From: Nannocystis pusilla
GTDB taxonomy: Bacteria; Myxococcota_A; Polyangia; Nannocystales; Nannocystaceae
Direction: 5' to 3'
Length of the DNA: 49,795 nt
Assembly: GCF_020073745.1 (NCBI RefSeq)
Contig: NZ_JAIRAU010000053.1
Coordinates: forward strand, 1-49,795
Position numbers and translations under genes: made by a program. This document shows, piece after piece, positions 49,131 through 49,795 of this stretch (position 1 is its first letter; each line of letters opens with the position of its first letter). The notes under the pieces were generated by a model. It saw nothing but the letters and a program-made list of their open reading frames with translations, made no database searches and had not been told where the DNA came from.

Positions 49131-49795
49131 GATCGATCTCGCGGGGGTGGGCATCGGGCCCTTCAACCTCAGCATCGCGGCGCTCGCCGACGATCTGCCG
49201 GAGCTGCGCACCCGCTTCTTCGAGCGGCGCGAGCGGTTCGCCTGGCACCCGGGCCTCCTGTTCCCCGGGTCGCGCATGCAAACGTCCTTCTTGAAGGACC
49301 TCGTGACCGCGGTCAGCCCGACCAGCCCCCACTCCTTCATCAACTACCTGGTCGAGCACGGCCGCTTCCACGCGTTCCTGGCCGCCGAGAGCTCCGCCAT
49401 CGAGCGGCTCGAGTTCGCCGACTACCTCGGGTGGGTCGCCGGCCGGCTGTCGTCGCTGCGCTTCGGCCTCGAGGTCCGCGACGTCCGCAGCGTGCCCGGC
49501 GGCTTCGAGCTGCGCCACGACCACGGCCGCACGCTCGCGCGTCACGTGGTCCTCGGGACAGGTCGCGTCCCGGCCGTGCCCGAGTGCGCGCGGGCCCACC
49601 TCGGGCCGAAGTGCTTCCACGCGATCGACATCCTCGCGCGGCCGCTGCACCTGCAAGGAGCGCGCGTCGCCGTGGTCGGCGGCGGACAGACCGGCGCCGA
49701 GGTCGTGCTCGAGCTGCTGCGCGGCGCCTGGGGCGAGGTCGCCGAGCTCGCCTGGGTCTCGCGTCGCCTCAACTTCGAGCCGCTCGACGAGAGCC
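49120..49795 (+). CDS. L-lysine N6-monooxygenase, 5' part
   Basis: 225 residues are visible from ATG 49120 (preceded by GGGAGG); the gene runs off the window. It is an FAD/NADPH-dependent N-hydroxylating monooxygenase of the IucD/PvdA class. It has the FAD loop GVGIGPFNLS at 10-19, WHPGLLFPGSRMQTSFLKDLV, SPHSFINYL, and the NADPH loop VAVVGGGQTGAEVVLELL at about 183-200. It makes N6-hydroxylysine, the substrate of the fused acyltransferase. An ornithine preference is possible but less likely given the IucD-like start. Confidence 0.92.
   Translation, partial: MNDEIDLAGVGIGPFNLSIAALADDLPELRTRFFERRERFAWHPGLLFPGSRMQTSFLKDLVTAVSPTSPHSFINYLVEHGRFHAFLAAESSAIERLEFADYLGWVAGRLSSLRFGLEVRDVRSVPGGFELRHDHGRTLARHVVLGTGRVPAVPECARAHLGPKCFHAIDILARPLHLQGARVAVVGGGQTGAEVVLELLRGAWGEVAELAWVSRRLNFEPLDES

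Overview
The window is very GC-rich DNA that looks like a myxobacterium of the Nannocystaceae (Myxococcota). The grounds are Ser/Thr-rich lipoprotein linkers, a MopE-like Asp-rich repeat protein, dense GC-biased coding, and a citrate-hydroxamate siderophore locus of the kind expected in Nannocystis. The genus is an inference. No tRNA, rRNA, CRISPR array, transposase or phage gene was seen.

Layout. 1-4.3 kb is a shuffled zone: a Cys-rich protein tail, a MopE-like protein fused to out-of-order AAA-ATPase fragments, pieces of two Hsp20 genes on both strands, and a truncated TonB-type protein. 4.5-8.3 kb holds a WD40 protein and a lipoprotein alpha/beta hydrolase that lacks its serine nucleophile. 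8.3-12.8 kb is a translationally coupled gatC-gatA-gatB-mtnA operon on the minus strand. 12.9-23.0 kb holds lipoproteins, murE, a coiled-coil protein, a small Ig-like protein, a desaturase-like protein, small membrane and Cys-rich proteins, msrA and an SseB-like protein. 23.0-27.5 kb has a second desaturase and rsmH-ftsL-ftsI. 27.8-29.2 kb is a degenerate Fic protein coupled to ribA. 30.2-33.5 kb has lysA, a TetR regulator, a membrane protein behind a strong promoter with an operator-like palindrome, and a c-type cytochrome lipoprotein. 33.5-33.9 kb is a guanidinium exporter (Gdx) behind a guanidine-III riboswitch. 34.0-39.9 kb has a vWA lipoprotein, egtD-egtB (ergothioneine), a membrane protein and murF. 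40.3-42.2 kb has an HNH nuclease and a Thr-rich lipoprotein. 42.6 kb to the end is an iron-regulated siderophore locus: methyltransferase, Cys-rich lipoprotein, NIS synthetase fused to an acyltransferase, a second NIS synthetase and a lysine N6-hydroxylase that runs off the window.

The most unusual signal is a family of palindromic repeats with a strict 14-bp period. The unit is (A/C)TGTCC-NNNN-GGAC and repeats head to tail, so neighbouring units make the palindrome GGACATGTCC and any two units can form a hairpin with a 4-nt loop. Arrays of 2-7 units follow the 3' ends of about a dozen genes and nearly fill several gaps between convergent genes. They also occur in frame inside coding genes, most clearly as an extra segment of about 40 residues in GatA. 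I do not recognise this family.

Metabolic links: murE (DAP-type), murF, ftsI, ftsL, rsmH and lysA serve the cell wall and the DAP/lysine pathway. Lysine is also the substrate of the siderophore hydroxylase. Nannochelins, known from Nannocystis exedens, are citrate bis-hydroxamates with acylated hydroxylysine methyl esters, which fits the enzyme set here, including the methyltransferase.
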